DNA of 54,965 bases from NCBI GenBank assembly GCA_028712365.1, contig JAQTQE010000010.1, positions 1-54,965 on the forward strand, in the 5' to 3' direction. The stretch's first letter is position 1; each line of letters starts with the position of its first letter. Below the pieces are notes generated by a model, which saw only the letters and a program-made list of their open reading frames with translations, had not been told where the DNA came from and made no database searches. The position numbers and the translations under genes were made by a program. Source of the stretch: a bacterium (GTDB lineage: Bacteria > CAYTYR01 > UBA6262). Of the stretch, positions 42,378 to 51,515 are shown one piece after another.

Positions 42378-42946
42378 AGAGACCATTGTTCCACTTTATC
42401 GGCGGTATGATTTTCCCTATAGGATACTATTTTATGGATCAGGAAATCATTCTCCGGATCATTGCCGCTGCCCTGTTCCTGGTTTTACTATTTGAGTTAG
42501 TGAGAGCTAAGTACTCCTTATTTAATGAATGGGCCTGGCTAAACTTCAGGGGATTTTTTAAAGAGAACGAAAAAAATACTGTTACCGGGATGCCGTATTT
42601 TATTGGCGGCATACTGGTGACAGTGCTTTTTTTTGAAAAACCCATCGCCATCACCGCGCTGTGTTTCCTGACTTTTGGCGACGTTACTGCGGCTTTAGTA
42701 GGTAAAAAGATCGGACGGCATAAATTATTTCCTCCCAGAAGCATAGAAGGCAGCGTAGCCTTCTTTATCATGGCCTCCCTGGTTGGTTTTGTTCTAAAAC
42801 AATATTTTTTCACTGCTGATCTTACGGCCACAGCTATCCTGGCCAGCGCGCTGGTCGCAGCCGTAGTAGAAACCTTGCCCATTGCTTTGGATGATAATCT
42901 GACTATCCCGATCATCGCTGGTTTTGTCCTGCATTTACTGCGTTAA
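42374..42946 (+). CDS. DGK1/SEC59-like membrane lipid or phytol/dolichol kinase
   Basis: A 190-residue membrane protein with about six hydrophobic segments. It has the CTP-dependent kinase/phosphatidate cytidylyltransferase-like signature GDVTAALVGKKIGRHKLF with RSIEGSVAFF, as in diacylglycerol kinase DGK1, dolichol kinase and phytol kinase. The ATG at 42374 overlaps the previous stop. Lipid substrate unknown; a role in membrane lipid or isoprenoid recycling is inferred. Confidence 0.78.
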   Translation: MKRPLFHFIGGMIFPIGYYFMDQEIILRIIAAALFLVLLFELVRAKYSLFNEWAWLNFRGFFKENEKNTVTGMPYFIGGILVTVLFFEKPIAITALCFLTFGDVTAALVGKKIGRHKLFPPRSIEGSVAFFIMASLVGFVLKQYFFTADLTATAILASALVAAVVETLPIALDDNLTIPIIAGFVLHLLR

Positions 42947-42974
42947 TCCGCCTTTCTGTACTGTCTCAAAGAGT

Positions 42975-43003
42975 GAAACTTTTCCTTTTTCCACTTTGTC
43001 TAA
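42975..43003 (+). promoter_or_regulatory. ECF sigma-E-like promoter upstream of the sigma gene
   Basis: GAAACTT at 42975-42981 and GTCTAA at 42998-43003 are separated by 16 bp. This matches the sigma-E/ECF02 pattern (GGAACTT, 16 bp, GTCTAA/TCTGA) in all but one -35 base. It lies 18 bp before the ATG of the ECF gene and implies autoregulation. Confidence 0.78.
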
Positions 43004-43021
43004 ATTAGTGTAAGGAGCACA

Positions 43022-43588
43022 ATGGATATCCAGAGCATATCACAAGACATTATAAAAAAAGCCGTGTCCGGGGATATACAAGCTTTTGAAGAGATATATA
43101 GAAGTGCTTCAAGTTTTGTGTATAACATCGCTTTACGGACCGCCCGTAATAGGGAAGATGCCCAGGAAATAACCCAGGAAGTATTCCTGAAAGTGTTTAA
43201 GAGTTTAAAGGACTTCCGGTTCCAGTCTTCTTTTAAGACCTGGCTTTACCGGATCACGGTGAATACGACTTTAAATATGCTGAAAAAAACAGCGCATGAC
43301 CGCCGCCGGCAATTCGCTTACCATGAAAATATATGCAATGAACTACCGCTGCCAACCGCAGGGATTGAAACATCTTTAGAACAACGCGAACAAAAAGCAC
43401 AAGTAGATAAAATGTTAGAAGCTCTCAATCCGGAATATCGCACTTGTATAGTATTACGGGAGATGCAGGGTTTGCGTTATGATGAAATTGCCCAGGCTCT
43501 TAAGATCAATATCAATACCGTGAGATCCAGGCTGAAAAGGGCCAGGGAAATACTCTTAAAAAGAGGTGGTTACAATGAATTGCCATAA
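43022..43588 (+). CDS. ECF RNA polymerase sigma factor (RpoE-like)
   Basis: A 188-residue ECF sigma. Region 2 (DIQAFEEIYRSASSFVYNIA, REDAQEITQEVFLKVFKSL, SFKTWLYRITVNTTLNMLKK) and region 4 (LREMQGLRYDEIAQAL, NTVRSRLKRAREIL) are complete, with no region 3. AAGGAG precedes the ATG. The anti-sigma gene overlaps its end by 14 bp. Its operon codes for periplasmic and efflux proteins, so it likely senses envelope stress. Confidence 0.95.
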   Translation: MDIQSISQDIIKKAVSGDIQAFEEIYRSASSFVYNIALRTARNREDAQEITQEVFLKVFKSLKDFRFQSSFKTWLYRITVNTTLNMLKKTAHDRRRQFAYHENICNELPLPTAGIETSLEQREQKAQVDKMLEALNPEYRTCIVLREMQGLRYDEIAQALKININTVRSRLKRAREILLKRGGYNELP

Positions 43589-44024
43589 GTTCCGCGACAT
43601 CATTATCACTGATTATATCGATGGTGAACTAGCTGAACAAAGGAAACAGGAGATCGATCATCATTTGAGGGAATGTCCGGCTTGTCGTGCTTTCGCCGCG
43701 GCTGTCCGGTCAATGGCTGTTGATCCTTTAAAGGAGACAACGCTCGAAGAGCCTCCGGCTTTTCTCTGGACGCGGATACAAAGCCGATTGGAACCGGCAC
43801 ACAGCGGTAGGGGCACAAGATGGCTAAACATAGCCGTTACCTTATCGATGTTCCTGGCTATGACTTTTACCGGAAACTATCTTGTCTCCGGAATGCTGGG
43901 CTCTGCCACGCAACAAGAAACCATCATCAGCGCCGAAGTTACCCAGCAATTATCTTTGAGTGAATTCAATGACATGCCTAATGAGCAAGTTGAAGAGGTC
44001 TATAATAATATTATTGGGGGTTAA
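43575..44024 (+). CDS. membrane anti-sigma factor with zinc-finger motif
   Basis: A 149-residue protein. The N-terminal anti-sigma domain has the HxxxCxxC zinc motif (HHLRECPACR, plus the early MNCHKF), followed by one membrane segment (about 85-105, AVTLSMFLAMTFTGNYLV) and a short periplasmic tail. The ATG at 43575 is preceded by AGAGGTGG; an in-frame GTG at 43566 overlaps that site. It should hold the upstream sigma at the membrane until a signal triggers release. Confidence 0.9.
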   Translation: MNCHKFRDIIITDYIDGELAEQRKQEIDHHLRECPACRAFAAAVRSMAVDPLKETTLEEPPAFLWTRIQSRLEPAHSGRGTRWLNIAVTLSMFLAMTFTGNYLVSGMLGSATQQETIISAEVTQQLSLSEFNDMPNEQVEEVYNNIIGG

Positions 44025-44027
44025 AAA

Positions 44028-44579
44028 ATGAAGAACAAAATAATAACTGTTATTTTGGTCCTTTCGCTGGGGTTGAACCTTGGAGTGGTTGCCAGGATCA
44101 GCCGGCATTGGCTCAATAAAAGAGACTTCAAAAAGGGCCAAAGCGAGAATAACTGGCTGAAGAAGAAAATGCAAAAAGAACTCAATTTGACCGATGCCCA
44201 GTCAGCTTTCATGGAGCAGGACCGGAAAAATATAGATCAGGAGATCAAGTCGATAAGAGCAGAGCTGGGGAAGAAGAGAGCTGAATTATTTACTATGCTG
44301 GACGCCGATCCGGTCGATAGCGCCAAAGCAGACAAATTAATTGATGCTATCTCCTCCTTACAGGCAAAAATTGAAAAAATCGTTGTGGGGCATTTAGTTA
44401 CTGTGAAAAAGAATCTGACTCCTGAGCAACAGCAGAGATTTAAAACGATCATGCCCAGGGGATTTATGGCTCCTCCGCCAGTCCAGCCTGATAGAGACAG
44501 CCTGGAAAGGCTGCCGGATCATCCTGGCCTGGAAGGACCGGAAAGGCCGCTCTCTCCTCCCGAACACAAAACACGGTAA
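44028..44579 (+). CDS. Spy/CnrX-like periplasmic stress or metal-sensing protein
   Basis: A 183-residue protein with an N-terminal membrane anchor or signal (about 4-24) and a helical hairpin domain with LNLTDAQSAFM and LTPEQQQRFK, the LTxxQ motif of Spy/CpxP and heavy-metal resistance CnrX proteins. The C-terminus is proline-rich and low complexity. Directly after the anti-sigma gene, it is a good candidate for the periplasmic signal input to this sigma pair, as CnrX is for CnrYH. Confidence 0.82.
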   Translation: MKNKIITVILVLSLGLNLGVVARISRHWLNKRDFKKGQSENNWLKKKMQKELNLTDAQSAFMEQDRKNIDQEIKSIRAELGKKRAELFTMLDADPVDSAKADKLIDAISSLQAKIEKIVVGHLVTVKKNLTPEQQQRFKTIMPRGFMAPPPVQPDRDSLERLPDHPGLEGPERPLSPPEHKTR

Positions 44580-44624
44580 AAGGTACTGTAAATATTACTT
44601 AGGCAATAAAAAGGAAACTGAAAA

Positions 44625-46571
44625 GTGAAAAAAATGATGCTGTTATTTTTGTCTCTCCTATTTCTGTTGTCCCTGGCTGGCAAAAGCCAAGCCCTAGAAA
44701 GCGGGTCCCTGGTTTGGACCCAGCTTTCGGGAACTAGCTCCGATGATGCGGGATATAAAGTGGCTGTTGACTGTAACGGGAATATTTACATCGCCGGGTA
44801 TACAACTGGGTCTATGTATACTGACTATTCGGTAGGCGGTTATGATTTATTTGTGTCTAAGTATAATAGCCAGGGAAGAAGGCTATGGACCGAACAAACA
44901 GGTTCTGTTGATAATGATAGCGTTTTTGATATAGCTACTGATAATAATGGCAATGTTTATTTAACCGGTGGTTGGGCTAGTGATAGTAGTTATGATAATT
45001 ATAACTATTTCCTGACGAAATATGATACTAATGGTAAGAGAATATGGCTAAGCCGATCTGGTACTACCGCCAATGATATCAGTTATAGCTTGGCGCTTGA
45101 TCCGGCAGGCAATATCTATCTTGCCGGTTTTACCTGGGGGAACCTAAACGGGAACTCCAGCCAAGGAGGCGCGGATATATTCCTAAGTAAATATGATAAT
45201 GATGGGAATCAGTTATGGACCAAGCAAACTGGCAGTGGCGCTGATGATATAGGTCACGGCGTAGCCTTGGACAATTCCGGTAATATCTACGTAACTGGTT
45301 ATACCAGTGGCGGATTAGATAGTAATAACAACCTGGGAGCGGAAGACATCTTTTTAATTAAGTTCGATAATGACGGTAATAAACTTTGGACCAGGCAGGA
45401 TGGGACTGGACAAAGCGACTTTATAAATCATTTAGCGATAGACAATGCCGGCGACATTTATCTCGGCGGCAATACGGCCGGTGGTTTAGACGGCAATAGT
45501 AACCAGGGAGAGTATGATACTTTATTGATCAAGTATGATAATGCCGGGAATAAACTCTGGACCAGGCAAACCGGCACTAGTGAGACAGATGTCTGTCTTG
45601 GAATCGCGGCTGATACGCAGGGGAATATTTTCATAACGGGTAATACGGCGGGGTCTCTGGATGGTAATACCAACCAGGGAGCGGAAGATATTTTCCTGAT
45701 AGCCTATGATAACGCCGGCAATAAATTGTGGACTAGGCAACCTGGCACAGGATATGAAGACAGTGGTTGTGGTGTGGTTGCGGATACTTACGGCAATGTG
45801 TATGTTAGCGGATATGTAGGAGAAGATCTGAATGGTAATGATAATCAGGGAGGGAAAGATATATTACTGCAGAAGTATAATATCCTGTCTACGGTAATGC
45901 TCTCTTGGCCCGCAGAGAGTGAATATAGCGGCCAAGGGCTTTACCCAGTGCAAGGAGAGGAGCGCTCTATATTTACTTTTAAGATTGTGTATACTGAAGC
46001 CGGGGATAAAGCTCCTTTATCCGGATATCCTAAAGTACATATTGAAAAAGATAGTCAGGAAATATCCGGCAGTCCTTTTGTTTTGACAGAAGCAGATCCT
46101 GCTGATTATGTATTCAGCGATGGGAAAACATATCTTTATCAAACCAGTTTGCCTCTTGGGACGGACTATACGTACTGGTTTGAAGCTTATAATAGCAGTG
46201 GTTTCATGGCTGGCGGACTTCCTACCGGCAACCATAGTGGTCCGGCAATAGAAAATATTGCTTTTAGGGAAGTTTATACCTATCCCAATCCGGCCAAAGC
46301 CGGACGCATAAATTTCCATTTTTACTGCGGGTATCCTGACCCGGAGTTCACCATACGGATCTACGATGTTAGCGGTGAAAAAGTTGCTACTATCCCGAAC
46401 AACCAAATTGACAAATCCAGTCAACCTCTGTATTATTGTTTTAATTGGCCCTGCCAGAATGATTCCGGAGAGGCGCTGGCCAGCGGAGTGTATATTTACC
46501 TCTTAGAAGCCAGGGATGCAACTAATAATAATAAGGAACAGATAATAAAAAAGTTCGCTATTATAAAGTGA
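44625..46571 (+). CDS. SBBP-repeat seven-bladed propeller protein with a C-terminal sorting-like domain
   Basis: A secreted 648-residue protein with a signal peptide (about 1-24). Residues 28-430 are seven SBBP-type repeats of about 53-57 residues, each with an NGNIYIAGY-like strand, a DNxGNKLWTRQ turn and an acidic/Asn-rich loop. Repeats 3-6 are 57 residues each (171 bp). Residues about 432-545 look Ig-like. The end (about 550-648) has YTYPNPAKAGRI, IRIYDVSGEKV and LASGVYIYLLEA, as in FlgD-like or T9SS-type C-terminal domains. Cell-surface attachment or export is inferred. It lies within the ECF sigma operon. Confidence 0.85.
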   Translation: MKKMMLLFLSLLFLLSLAGKSQALESGSLVWTQLSGTSSDDAGYKVAVDCNGNIYIAGYTTGSMYTDYSVGGYDLFVSKYNSQGRRLWTEQTGSVDNDSVFDIATDNNGNVYLTGGWASDSSYDNYNYFLTKYDTNGKRIWLSRSGTTANDISYSLALDPAGNIYLAGFTWGNLNGNSSQGGADIFLSKYDNDGNQLWTKQTGSGADDIGHGVALDNSGNIYVTGYTSGGLDSNNNLGAEDIFLIKFDNDGNKLWTRQDGTGQSDFINHLAIDNAGDIYLGGNTAGGLDGNSNQGEYDTLLIKYDNAGNKLWTRQTGTSETDVCLGIAADTQGNIFITGNTAGSLDGNTNQGAEDIFLIAYDNAGNKLWTRQPGTGYEDSGCGVVADTYGNVYVSGYVGEDLNGNDNQGGKDILLQKYNILSTVMLSWPAESEYSGQGLYPVQGEERSIFTFKIVYTEAGDKAPLSGYPKVHIEKDSQEISGSPFVLTEADPADYVFSDGKTYLYQTSLPLGTDYTYWFEAYNSSGFMAGGLPTGNHSGPAIENIAFREVYTYPNPAKAGRINFHFYCGYPDPEFTIRIYDVSGEKVATIPNNQIDKSSQPLYYCFNWPCQNDSGEALASGVYIYLLEARDATNNNKEQIIKKFAIIK

Positions 46572-46618
46572 TCACCCGGAATCTTCAGGGTATCACTATA
46601 AAAGGTGGATGGAATAAA

Positions 46619-47884
46619 ATGAGAAAAAAAATACTAAGAATGAATATGATAATAATCCTGATCATCTGGGGAACTATCAGTGGCGCTTTAGCCCAACCCC
46701 TGAACTGGGCGGATTGTGTTCGTGAAGCCCGGCAAAACAATCCCAATTTATTATCAGCAGCGGAAAAACTGAAACAGGCCGGACTTAATCTAACGACGAC
46801 CAAAAGCGACTATTATCCGCAAATAAGCGGCAGCGCGAGCGGACAGACCTCAAAAGCGAACGACGCTGACCGCAGCGATAGTTATTCCTACGGTCTTTCC
46901 GGCAGGCAATTGTTATTCGATGGTTTAAAATCCCAGTATAATGTCGCTACTTCTTCCGCGACTTTCCGGTCAGCAGTATATTCATATGCCGTGACTTCTT
47001 CCAACTTGCGGCTGCAGCTGAAGAAAGATTTTGTGAATCTTTTAAAAGCGCAGAAGTTAGTAGCCATTACCACTGAAATAGCACAAAGGCGTAAACAAAG
47101 CCTGGAGCTGATCAAGCTGGGGTATGAGGCAGGACGTGAGCATAAAGGTTCATTACTGACAGCGCAGGCTGACCTGGCAGAAGCTGAGTTTGAAATTGCC
47201 CAGGCGACCAGAAATTTAGAAATAGCTGCCCGAACGCTCTGCGCGGACATGGGCTATGGCCAATATAGCCAAATACAAGTACAAGGCGAGCTCGCCGTGT
47301 CTTTGCTGGACCCGGTGACCCCTGATTTTGAACAGTTAGCAGGATCAGTCCCTTTACTACAAGCTCTGATCGCCCAAAAAGACGCTTCCCGACTTTCTTT
47401 AAAAGGCGCTACCGCTGATATGTACCCTTCGGTTTATGCCAGCGCTTCCACCGGTAAGAGCGGTTCTGATTGGCCCCCAGACCGGAGCCAATGGTCAGCC
47501 GGGGTGAGCGTGAGTGTGCCGATCTTTTCCGGAGGCAGCCAGGTAGCGGCAGTGAAAAAATCTGAGTCTGCGTATGCCCAAGCCCAAGCTGAAGAAAGAA
47601 ATGGCCGGGCCAGCGTTATCCTGACCCTGGCAGAGAACTGGGCCAACCTGCAGGATGCTTTAGGACAATTAGCTGTGCGGCAGAAATTCCTGGCCGCTAC
47701 TGAAGAACGTTCCAAGATCGCCGAAGCGCAATATAAAATAGGATTAATGTCTTTTGACAATTGGATCATTATCGAAGATGATTTGATCAACGCTAAAAAA
47801 ACATTATTAGATACCCAGGCTAATGCCATGATAGCAGAAGCGAACTGGATACAAGCCAAAGGAGTGACTTTAGATGAAGAATAA
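46619..47884 (+). CDS. TolC-family outer-membrane efflux protein (MacAB operon)
   Basis: Outer-membrane factor of 421 residues with a signal peptide ending near SGALAQP, two OEP repeats (REARQNNPNLLSAAEKL; ESAYAQAQAEERNGRAS) and the KIGLMSFDNWIIIEDDL segment before the last helix. The ATG at 46619 has AAAGGTGG upstream and begins the signal peptide; the frame opens earlier at a GTG (46568) that would add 17 atypical residues. It overlaps the macA-like gene by 11 bp. Confidence 0.92.
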   Translation: MRKKILRMNMIIILIIWGTISGALAQPLNWADCVREARQNNPNLLSAAEKLKQAGLNLTTTKSDYYPQISGSASGQTSKANDADRSDSYSYGLSGRQLLFDGLKSQYNVATSSATFRSAVYSYAVTSSNLRLQLKKDFVNLLKAQKLVAITTEIAQRRKQSLELIKLGYEAGREHKGSLLTAQADLAEAEFEIAQATRNLEIAARTLCADMGYGQYSQIQVQGELAVSLLDPVTPDFEQLAGSVPLLQALIAQKDASRLSLKGATADMYPSVYASASTGKSGSDWPPDRSQWSAGVSVSVPIFSGGSQVAAVKKSESAYAQAQAEERNGRASVILTLAENWANLQDALGQLAVRQKFLAATEERSKIAEAQYKIGLMSFDNWIIIEDDLINAKKTLLDTQANAMIAEANWIQAKGVTLDEE

Positions 47885-48866
47885 AAAATGGAAATTCATA
47901 GTATTAGCGGTAGTAGTAGCGGGTGTTGCCTTATTCTGGGCAGTAAAATCCAGTAACAATAAGAAGAGCACGGAAAAAACTACTATTGTCAATCCGGTAT
48001 ACGGTAACATCCAGACATTCGTATCTACTACCGGGACAGTTTTACCGCAAAATCGCCTGGAAGTAAAGCCAGCGATCAGTGGTCGCGTAGAAAGCATCCT
48101 GGTCAAGGAAGGTGATAAAGTGAGAAAAGGCCAGACCATGGCCTGGATGAGTTCGACCGAAAGAGCCGCTTTATTGGACGCTGCCCGGGCGCAGGGGGAG
48201 GCTGTTGTTAAACAATGGCAGGAAGTATATAAATCTACTCCTTTGATCGCGCCGATAGATGGCGAAGTGATCGTAAAAAGTGTTGAACCTGGGCAGACAG
48301 TTACGACCAGCGAAGCGATATTAGTCCTTTCTGACCGGCTTATCGTGCAAGCCCAGTTTGATGAAACAGATATAGGCAAGATCAAAATGGGACAACCGGC
48401 TATGATCACCCTGGATGCTTATCCTGATATAAAAGTGAATGGCACGGTGAACCATATTTATTATGAGTCGCAAGTAGTCAGTAACGTCAGTATCTATAAA
48501 GTAGATGTCTTGCCGGATAAAGTGCCGGCAGAATTCCGTTCAGGCATGACGGCTGAAGTAAAGGTTCTGGAAGCCAACCGCGAGAATGTGTTGACTTTGC
48601 CTTTGGAAGCGATCAAACAAGATAAGGAAGGCAGTTATGTCCTCATTGACCAGGGTAAGGAACAGGATCCTAGTCAACGGCGCATAGCAACCGGTTTATC
48701 TGATGACACTAATATCGAAATTGCCTCCGGACTCACTACTACAGACCGGGTAGCCATACAAAGCGCAACCTATGTGCCAGCCGCGCAAACAACCACTGGC
48801 GGTAATCCTTTTATGCCTAGCCGGCCGGGACAGCGGAGTCAGACGAACAGGAAAACAGGGAAATGA
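47874..48866 (+). CDS. macA: MacA-like periplasmic adaptor of a MacB-type ABC system
   Basis: A 330-residue adaptor with an N-terminal membrane segment (about 6-22), lipoyl domain (about 45-125) with a short hairpin of about 30 residues, beta-barrel (FDETDIGKIKMGQPAMITLDA) and membrane-proximal domain. The hairpin is shorter than that of E. coli MacA. It overlaps TolC upstream and macB downstream (4 bp), so all three form a type I tripartite exporter or envelope-transport machine. Confidence 0.9.
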   Translation: MKNKKWKFIVLAVVVAGVALFWAVKSSNNKKSTEKTTIVNPVYGNIQTFVSTTGTVLPQNRLEVKPAISGRVESILVKEGDKVRKGQTMAWMSSTERAALLDAARAQGEAVVKQWQEVYKSTPLIAPIDGEVIVKSVEPGQTVTTSEAILVLSDRLIVQAQFDETDIGKIKMGQPAMITLDAYPDIKVNGTVNHIYYESQVVSNVSIYKVDVLPDKVPAEFRSGMTAEVKVLEANRENVLTLPLEAIKQDKEGSYVLIDQGKEQDPSQRRIATGLSDDTNIEIASGLTTTDRVAIQSATYVPAAQTTTGGNPFMPSRPGQRSQTNRKTGK

Positions 48867-50824
48867 TAAAAGTTAAAAACATCTCTAAAACATATCAGAT
48901 CGGCAGCGTGGGGGTACAAGCCCTGCGCGGGGTTTCCCTAAATATTGAAGCCGGGGAATTTGTCGCTATAATGGGACCGTCTGGCTCCGGGAAATCCACC
49001 TTGCTGCATATTCTCGGGCTGCTGGACCGTCCCGATTCCGGGTCGTATACTTTTAACAATAAAGAAGTCAGCAGGTACAGTGACGATGAATTAGCTATGC
49101 TAAGGAATAAGACAGCAGGTTTTATCTTCCAGCAATTTCACCTCTTAGCCCGTCTCACCGCGCTGGGCAACGCTGAACTGCCCTTGATCTATGCCGGCCG
49201 GCGACACCTGAAAGAAAGGGCCCTGGAAAAATTAAAAGAGGTCGGACTTGAATCCCGGTCCCTGCATTTACCGACTGAACTGTCCGGTGGGGAACAACAG
49301 CGGGTCGCCATTGCCCGGTCCCTGGTCAATGATCCTTTGATCCTTTTTGCCGATGAACCCACCGGGAACCTGGATACTAAAAATGAAGAAGAGATCATGG
49401 CTCTCCTGCTCAAGCTGAATAAGCAAGGGAAAACCATTGTCATGGTGACCCATGAAAAAGAAGTCGCGGAACGGACCAAACGGATAATTTATATGCGCGA
49501 CGGGAAAATAGTTACTGATGAAAAAACCAAGTCAGGCCTGGCGGCTGCACAGCCAGCGGGACAATTTACTACAGGATCGGCTGACAAAGAAAGCGAGTCT
49601 ACGGTAGATGGGGCCAAATTCGGTGATCATTTCAGGCAAGCCCTGCAAGCTCTCGTTTCCCATAAAATGCGTTCTATTTTGTCCATGCTGGGGATCCTGA
49701 TCGGGGTAGCTGCCGTCATTGCCATGTTGGCTCTCGGACAGGGAGCCAAAGAGTCAATTGAAAAAAGCCTGGCTTCCTTAGGTTCTAATTTATTAATGGT
49801 CACTCCTGGTTCACACCGCACGATGGGTGTAGCTATGGAGGCAGGCGCTGTAACCAGATTCACCCTGCAGGATGCCGAAGATTTGGCTAAACTGTCAGAG
49901 ATAAAAAGTGTTTCCCCAGTAATCAGGGGCCGGGCCCAAGTAGCATACAGTGATAAGAACTGGAATACCCAGATCCAGGGAACCGGGATCAATTACCCTG
50001 CCATGCATGCGTCAGTGCCGACAGTTGGCCGGTTCTTTACCGCTGAAGAAGTACAGGTGCGGCAAAAAGTCGCTTTGATCGGCGCGACAGTGGCTAAGCA
50101 ATTATTTGATTCCGCTAACCCGGTAGGTATGACCATAAAAATAAACCGGATATATTTCAAAGTGATCGGAGTCCTGCCCACCAAAGGATCCACTGGCTTT
50201 ATGGACCAGGATGATATGGTCATTATTCCCGTTACTACAGCCATGTACCGGGTATTAGGAAAAGAATACGTAAACTCTATTGACCTGGAAGTAAAAAATG
50301 CCGCGTTGATGGACGCGGCGCAAGAATCGATCAAAGCTCTGGTAATTCAGCGTCATCACCTAAGCAAGGACAAAGAAGATTCTTTTGAGATCAGGAATAT
50401 GAATGATATTCAGGAAACCGTACAAAGTACCACCAAGACCATGACCATGTTATTAGGATCGATCGCTGCCATTTCCCTCCTGGTTGGCGGGATCGGCATC
50501 ATGAATATTATGTTAGTGTCAGTTCGGGAGCGGGTGAAAGAAATAGGATTACGCAAAGCTATTGGCGCTCGATCCAGTGATATCTTGACTCAGTTTTTGA
50601 TCGAAGCAGTGGTTATGACCGTGACCGGAGGCCTGATCGGGATCGCTGTTGGCGCTGGCATTGCTTTTACTTTGTCGGCCGTAGCCAGCTGGACTACTAA
50701 AGTCACGATCTCTTCGGTGGTAATGGCTACCACGTTTTCTATTGCGGTTGGTGTTGGTTTTGGTATTTGGCCGGCGCGCCAGGCAGCCAAGCTTGACCCG
50801 ATCGAAGCTCTGCGCTATGAATAA
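48863..50824 (+). CDS. macB: MacB-type ABC transporter (ATPase plus permease)
   Basis: A 653-residue mechanotransmission ABC protein. The ATPase domain (1-225) has Walker A GPSGSGKSTLL, signature LSGGEQQRVAIAR, Walker B LILFADEPTGNLD and the switch histidine in MVTHE. A linker (230-255) is followed by a FtsX-type permease with four membrane segments and a large periplasmic region (about 305-520). The C-terminus RQAAKLDPIEALRYE is family-typical. It likely works with the TolC/MacA above on a periplasmic substrate. Confidence 0.95.
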   Translation: MIKVKNISKTYQIGSVGVQALRGVSLNIEAGEFVAIMGPSGSGKSTLLHILGLLDRPDSGSYTFNNKEVSRYSDDELAMLRNKTAGFIFQQFHLLARLTALGNAELPLIYAGRRHLKERALEKLKEVGLESRSLHLPTELSGGEQQRVAIARSLVNDPLILFADEPTGNLDTKNEEEIMALLLKLNKQGKTIVMVTHEKEVAERTKRIIYMRDGKIVTDEKTKSGLAAAQPAGQFTTGSADKESESTVDGAKFGDHFRQALQALVSHKMRSILSMLGILIGVAAVIAMLALGQGAKESIEKSLASLGSNLLMVTPGSHRTMGVAMEAGAVTRFTLQDAEDLAKLSEIKSVSPVIRGRAQVAYSDKNWNTQIQGTGINYPAMHASVPTVGRFFTAEEVQVRQKVALIGATVAKQLFDSANPVGMTIKINRIYFKVIGVLPTKGSTGFMDQDDMVIIPVTTAMYRVLGKEYVNSIDLEVKNAALMDAAQESIKALVIQRHHLSKDKEDSFEIRNMNDIQETVQSTTKTMTMLLGSIAAISLLVGGIGIMNIMLVSVRERVKEIGLRKAIGARSSDILTQFLIEAVVMTVTGGLIGIAVGAGIAFTLSAVASWTTKVTISSVVMATTFSIAVGVGFGIWPARQAAKLDPIEALRYE

Positions 50825-50845
50825 AATAATTTAAAGGAGAAGAAC

Positions 50846-51442
50846 ATGTTCCGTAACATCAAGATATTACTAGTTTTTAGTTGTTTATTGATAGCAGTCC
50901 AATGTTTTGCGGTTGAAGGTCCCCCGGCAATGCCCCAGCAGGATATAGAATGGTCTGATTATGGCCTTAATTTTGAGTGGGCGAAAGACGCTAAACTGAT
51001 CAAGGAATTAGAAATGAATGAACAACAGGCCGGGGAATTTAATACTCTATCCAGCGAAGTGGCCAAAGCCGTTAAAATGGAAGAAGAAATTACCGTCAAA
51101 GAAAGCAGTCTAAAGAACCAAATACCGATCAAAAACCTGGTGAAAGTCAACGGGCAGTTTATTCAGCCTGATTTGACAGTCGCAGCTTCCTTGATCGATC
51201 AAATTAGCGATCTGCGGAGTAAGCAATATAAAATAAGAATGTCTGTAAAAGCAAAGCTGCGCATATTATTATCAGAAAAACAAAGAGATGTACTATTTAA
51301 TTATTTCAAGAAAAAGGAACAGTCTATGAGAGAAGCAATGAAAAAACAAATGGGTAACCGCGAAAGTAGTGGTCGTCAAGGTATGGAAGGCATGGGTGGC
51401 GGTATGGGCGGAGGGATGGGACGTCCAGGAGGATCTTTTTAA
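50846..51442 (+). CDS. Spy-like periplasmic protein with Gly/Met-rich tail
   Basis: A 198-residue secreted protein (signal peptide about 1-23, ending CFAVEG). The middle is helical with LEMNEQQAGEF and LLSEKQRDVLF, the two LTxxQ-like positions of Spy/CpxP relatives. Residues 168-198 are a low-complexity tail of MGGGMGGGMG type, which could bind metal or be disordered. RBS AAAGGAG precedes the ATG, 22 bp after macB, so it closes the sigma operon with a second copy of the Spy theme. Confidence 0.78.
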   Translation: MFRNIKILLVFSCLLIAVQCFAVEGPPAMPQQDIEWSDYGLNFEWAKDAKLIKELEMNEQQAGEFNTLSSEVAKAVKMEEEITVKESSLKNQIPIKNLVKVNGQFIQPDLTVAASLIDQISDLRSKQYKIRMSVKAKLRILLSEKQRDVLFNYFKKKEQSMREAMKKQMGNRESSGRQGMEGMGGGMGGGMGRPGGSF

Positions 51443-51452
51443 GGAGTATATA

Positions 51453-51474
51453 GACACAATCATACGTGTCTAAT
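51453..51474. repeat. short inverted repeat before the parvulin gene
   Basis: TAGACAC (51453-51459) and GTGTCTA (51468-51474) form a 7-bp hairpin with an 8-base loop. No T-run follows; it may be a regulator site or a processing hairpin. Confidence 0.45.
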
Positions 51475-51515
51475 TTGGACAGCAATGATATACAATATAA
51501 CTCGGGGGGAAGACG

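Noticed and set aside
44708-45896. Tandem repeat as a mobile or satellite element
   Set aside because: The unit is in frame throughout and encodes propeller blades, so it is a protein repeat.
51470-51475. GTCTAA as a second ECF -10 element before the parvulin gene
   Set aside because: No GAAACTT-like -35 lies 16 bp upstream; the bases are part of a short inverted repeat.
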